Assembly (NCBI GenBank): GCA_002400495.2
Contig: NVQL02000060.1
Span: forward strand, 1-50,799
Direction: 5' to 3'
DNA length: 50,799 nucleotides
Source of the DNA: Alphaproteobacteria bacterium
GTDB lineage: Bacteria > Pseudomonadota > Alphaproteobacteria > Rhizobiales > OSC116
Notes under the pieces: generated by a model
The model's database searches: none
Seen by the model: only the letters and a program-made list of their open reading frames with translations
Told to the model about the DNA's origin: nothing
Shown: positions 49,731 through 50,799 of the stretch, piece by piece
Layout of the letters: every line of letters starts with the position of its first letter
Numbering within the stretch: position 1 is the first letter of the stretch
Translations under genes and position numbers: made by a program

Positions 49731-50799
49731 CTATTGGTTTTGAGGATAAATATCGATGAGCGAGTTTGCCCATTCGAGGTTTTTGTGGGTGAGAAAACTC
49801 GATACAAAATCGCCCCCACCTTCGGCGATAACTCGGTCTAACAATTGATGATCTTGTTTTGAGGAAGAGGCCGTAAAAGCCAATGCAATCGGCCCAAGTG
49901 CCAAATCGAAAAGACGATTGCCTTTGCTGCTTTGGAAATAATATTCACGCTTGGCAGCGGCTTGCGAGATTATAGCAATCTGCCTTACATTTAATCCAAA
50001 TGACTCATAGATTTTATGCTGCTGTGGTTCTAAGGCTCGCTCATTGGGCAAGAATATGCGGCTTGGACAAGATTCAATCAAAGCGGGGGCAATGCTACTA
50101 TTGGCAATATCTGACAATGACTGAGTTGCAAATATTACTGACACATTGCGCTTACGCAAAGTCTTCAACCACTCTCGAATACGCCCCGCGAATTCTGGGT
50201 CGTCAAGAAATACCCATGCCTCATCGAGAATTAAAAGTGTAGGTTTGCCGTCAAACTTCTCTTCGAGCCGATGAAACAAATAAGTCAACGTTGGCAGAAC
50301 CGCACTTTTTGTGTGCATTAATTCTTCCATTTCAAAACATTGAATTGAACCCAGATTTAGTTTGTCCAAATCAGCATCTAACAAACGTCCATGCGGCCCA
50401 GATAAAGTATAGGGCTGCAAAGCTTGTCTTAAAACGTTGCTCTGAAATAATGCAGATAAACCCGTCAAAGTCCTTTCGGTCTTTGGCGCTTGCGACAAAC
50501 TCACTAATGCCGACCAAATACCCTCTTTAAATTCAGGCGTCAGAATAATTGCTTCATGGGCAATTAGATCACAAATCCATTCATGTGCCCAAACTCTTTG
50601 ATTGGCATTATCGATATTTGCTAATGGTTGGAATGCGGCTTCGCCAATATCATCGACTCCTCCCAAATCAAACCAAGTCCCACCCATTGCAAGCGTTGCT
50701 GTTCTAGCTGAACCACCTTTGTCAAATATATAGACTTGTGAATCTTCATAACGCCTGAATTGCATAGCAATTAATGACAAAAGGACGGATTTACCTGCG
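49731..50799 (-). CDS. trbE: trbE, conjugal transfer ATPase, C-terminal part (cut by window edge)
   Basis: The frame is open to the window edge. The first visible residues, A-G-K-S-V-L-L-S-L-I, are the end of the Walker A motif of a VirB4/TrbE-type ATPase; Walker B is L-L-I-L-D-E-A-W-V-F near the middle and V-I-F-A-T-Q-S-L-S-D-I is the following VirB4 motif. About 356 residues are visible of an expected 800 or so. TrbE powers pilus assembly and DNA transfer in the type IV secretion machine of Ti/RP4-type elements. No break seen in the visible part. Confidence 0.9.
   Translation of the reverse strand, partial: AGKSVLLSLIAMQFRRYEDSQVYIFDKGGSARTATLAMGGTWFDLGGVDDIGEAAFQPLANIDNANQRVWAHEWICDLIAHEAIILTPEFKEGIWSALVSLSQAPKTERTLTGLSALFQSNVLRQALQPYTLSGPHGRLLDADLDKLNLGSIQCFEMEELMHTKSAVLPTLTYLFHRLEEKFDGKPTLLILDEAWVFLDDPEFAGRIREWLKTLRKRNVSVIFATQSLSDIANSSIAPALIESCPSRIFLPNERALEPQQHKIYESFGLNVRQIAIISQAAAKREYYFQSSKGNRLFDLALGPIALAFTASSSKQDHQLLDRVIAEGGGDFVSSFLTHKNLEWANSLIDIYPQNQ

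Noticed and set aside
1..50799. tRNA, rRNA or CRISPR arrays
   Set aside because: No cloverleaf-like sequence, rRNA segment or regularly spaced repeats were found by reading; the only repeated units are the MITE-like copies and the dctP paralogues.

Overview
The window looks like part of an AT-rich alphaproteobacterial genome, probably on a plasmid, chromid or integrated conjugative element. The reasons are a dense set of ABC and TRAP solute importers, a beta-ketoadipate (pcaIJ/pcaF/pcaR) lower pathway, a decayed sulfite-exporter/D-cysteine-desulfhydrase-type gene pair, and a Ti/RP4-type trb conjugation cluster at the right edge. I do not assign a genus. I see no rRNA, tRNA or CRISPR.

Left part (1-7148). 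After the tail of a HigA-like antitoxin (2-130) comes a minus-strand operon read from 7148 down to 535: UgpC-, UgpB-, UgpA- and UgpE-like importer subunits, a calcineurin-fold phosphodiesterase, an inositol-monophosphatase-family phosphatase and a DeoR/GlpR-type regulator. The combination suggests uptake of a phosphodiester (for example a glycerophospho-alcohol such as glycerophosphoinositol), followed by hydrolysis and dephosphorylation.

Purine block (7680-15054). A minus-strand operon behind an 18-bp perfect palindrome encodes a LacI-family regulator, a PotABCD-like ABC importer, a nucleoside hydrolase and adenine deaminase. Gene content argues for purine-nucleoside import and salvage, not polyamine transport. 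A nitroreductase-like gene (15206-15838) lies on the other strand.

Second phosphodiester block (16050-21716). A LacI-type regulator, a second importer of the Fe3+/thiamine/phosphonate type and a GpdQ-like phosphodiesterase form another minus-strand operon.

Middle (21789-24502). Two nearly identical 185-186 bp inverted-repeat elements (MITE-like) bracket an orphan FecB/FhuD-like binding protein and an RpiR regulator.

Aromatic catabolism (24651-45399). The first plus-strand cluster has an FAD oxidoreductase, a TRAP transporter, an intradiol dioxygenase, a muconate-cycloisomerase-like enzyme, a small SCP2-like protein, an enol-lactonase-like hydrolase and a LysR regulator. It meets pcaI-pcaJ-pcaF, transcribed towards it, with pcaR divergent. 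Together these would take a catechol-type ring to succinyl-CoA and acetyl-CoA. The second cluster has a quinone-oxidoreductase-like gene, a LysR gene, another TRAP transporter and four tightly coupled enzyme genes (GST, carboxymuconolactone-decarboxylase family, LigI-like amidohydrolase, SDR).

Right part (45400-50799). A degraded copy of the end of the FAD oxidoreductase gene precedes an intact second copy of the first TRAP binding protein, without membrane subunits. Then come a hairpin repeat, a truncated CuyA/D-cysteine-desulfhydrase-like gene, a frameshifted TauE/SafE gene, an IS5-family element cutting trbJ, and the C-terminal part of trbE. A recurrent theme is a strong RNA hairpin just after the binding-protein gene in all five complete importer operons.
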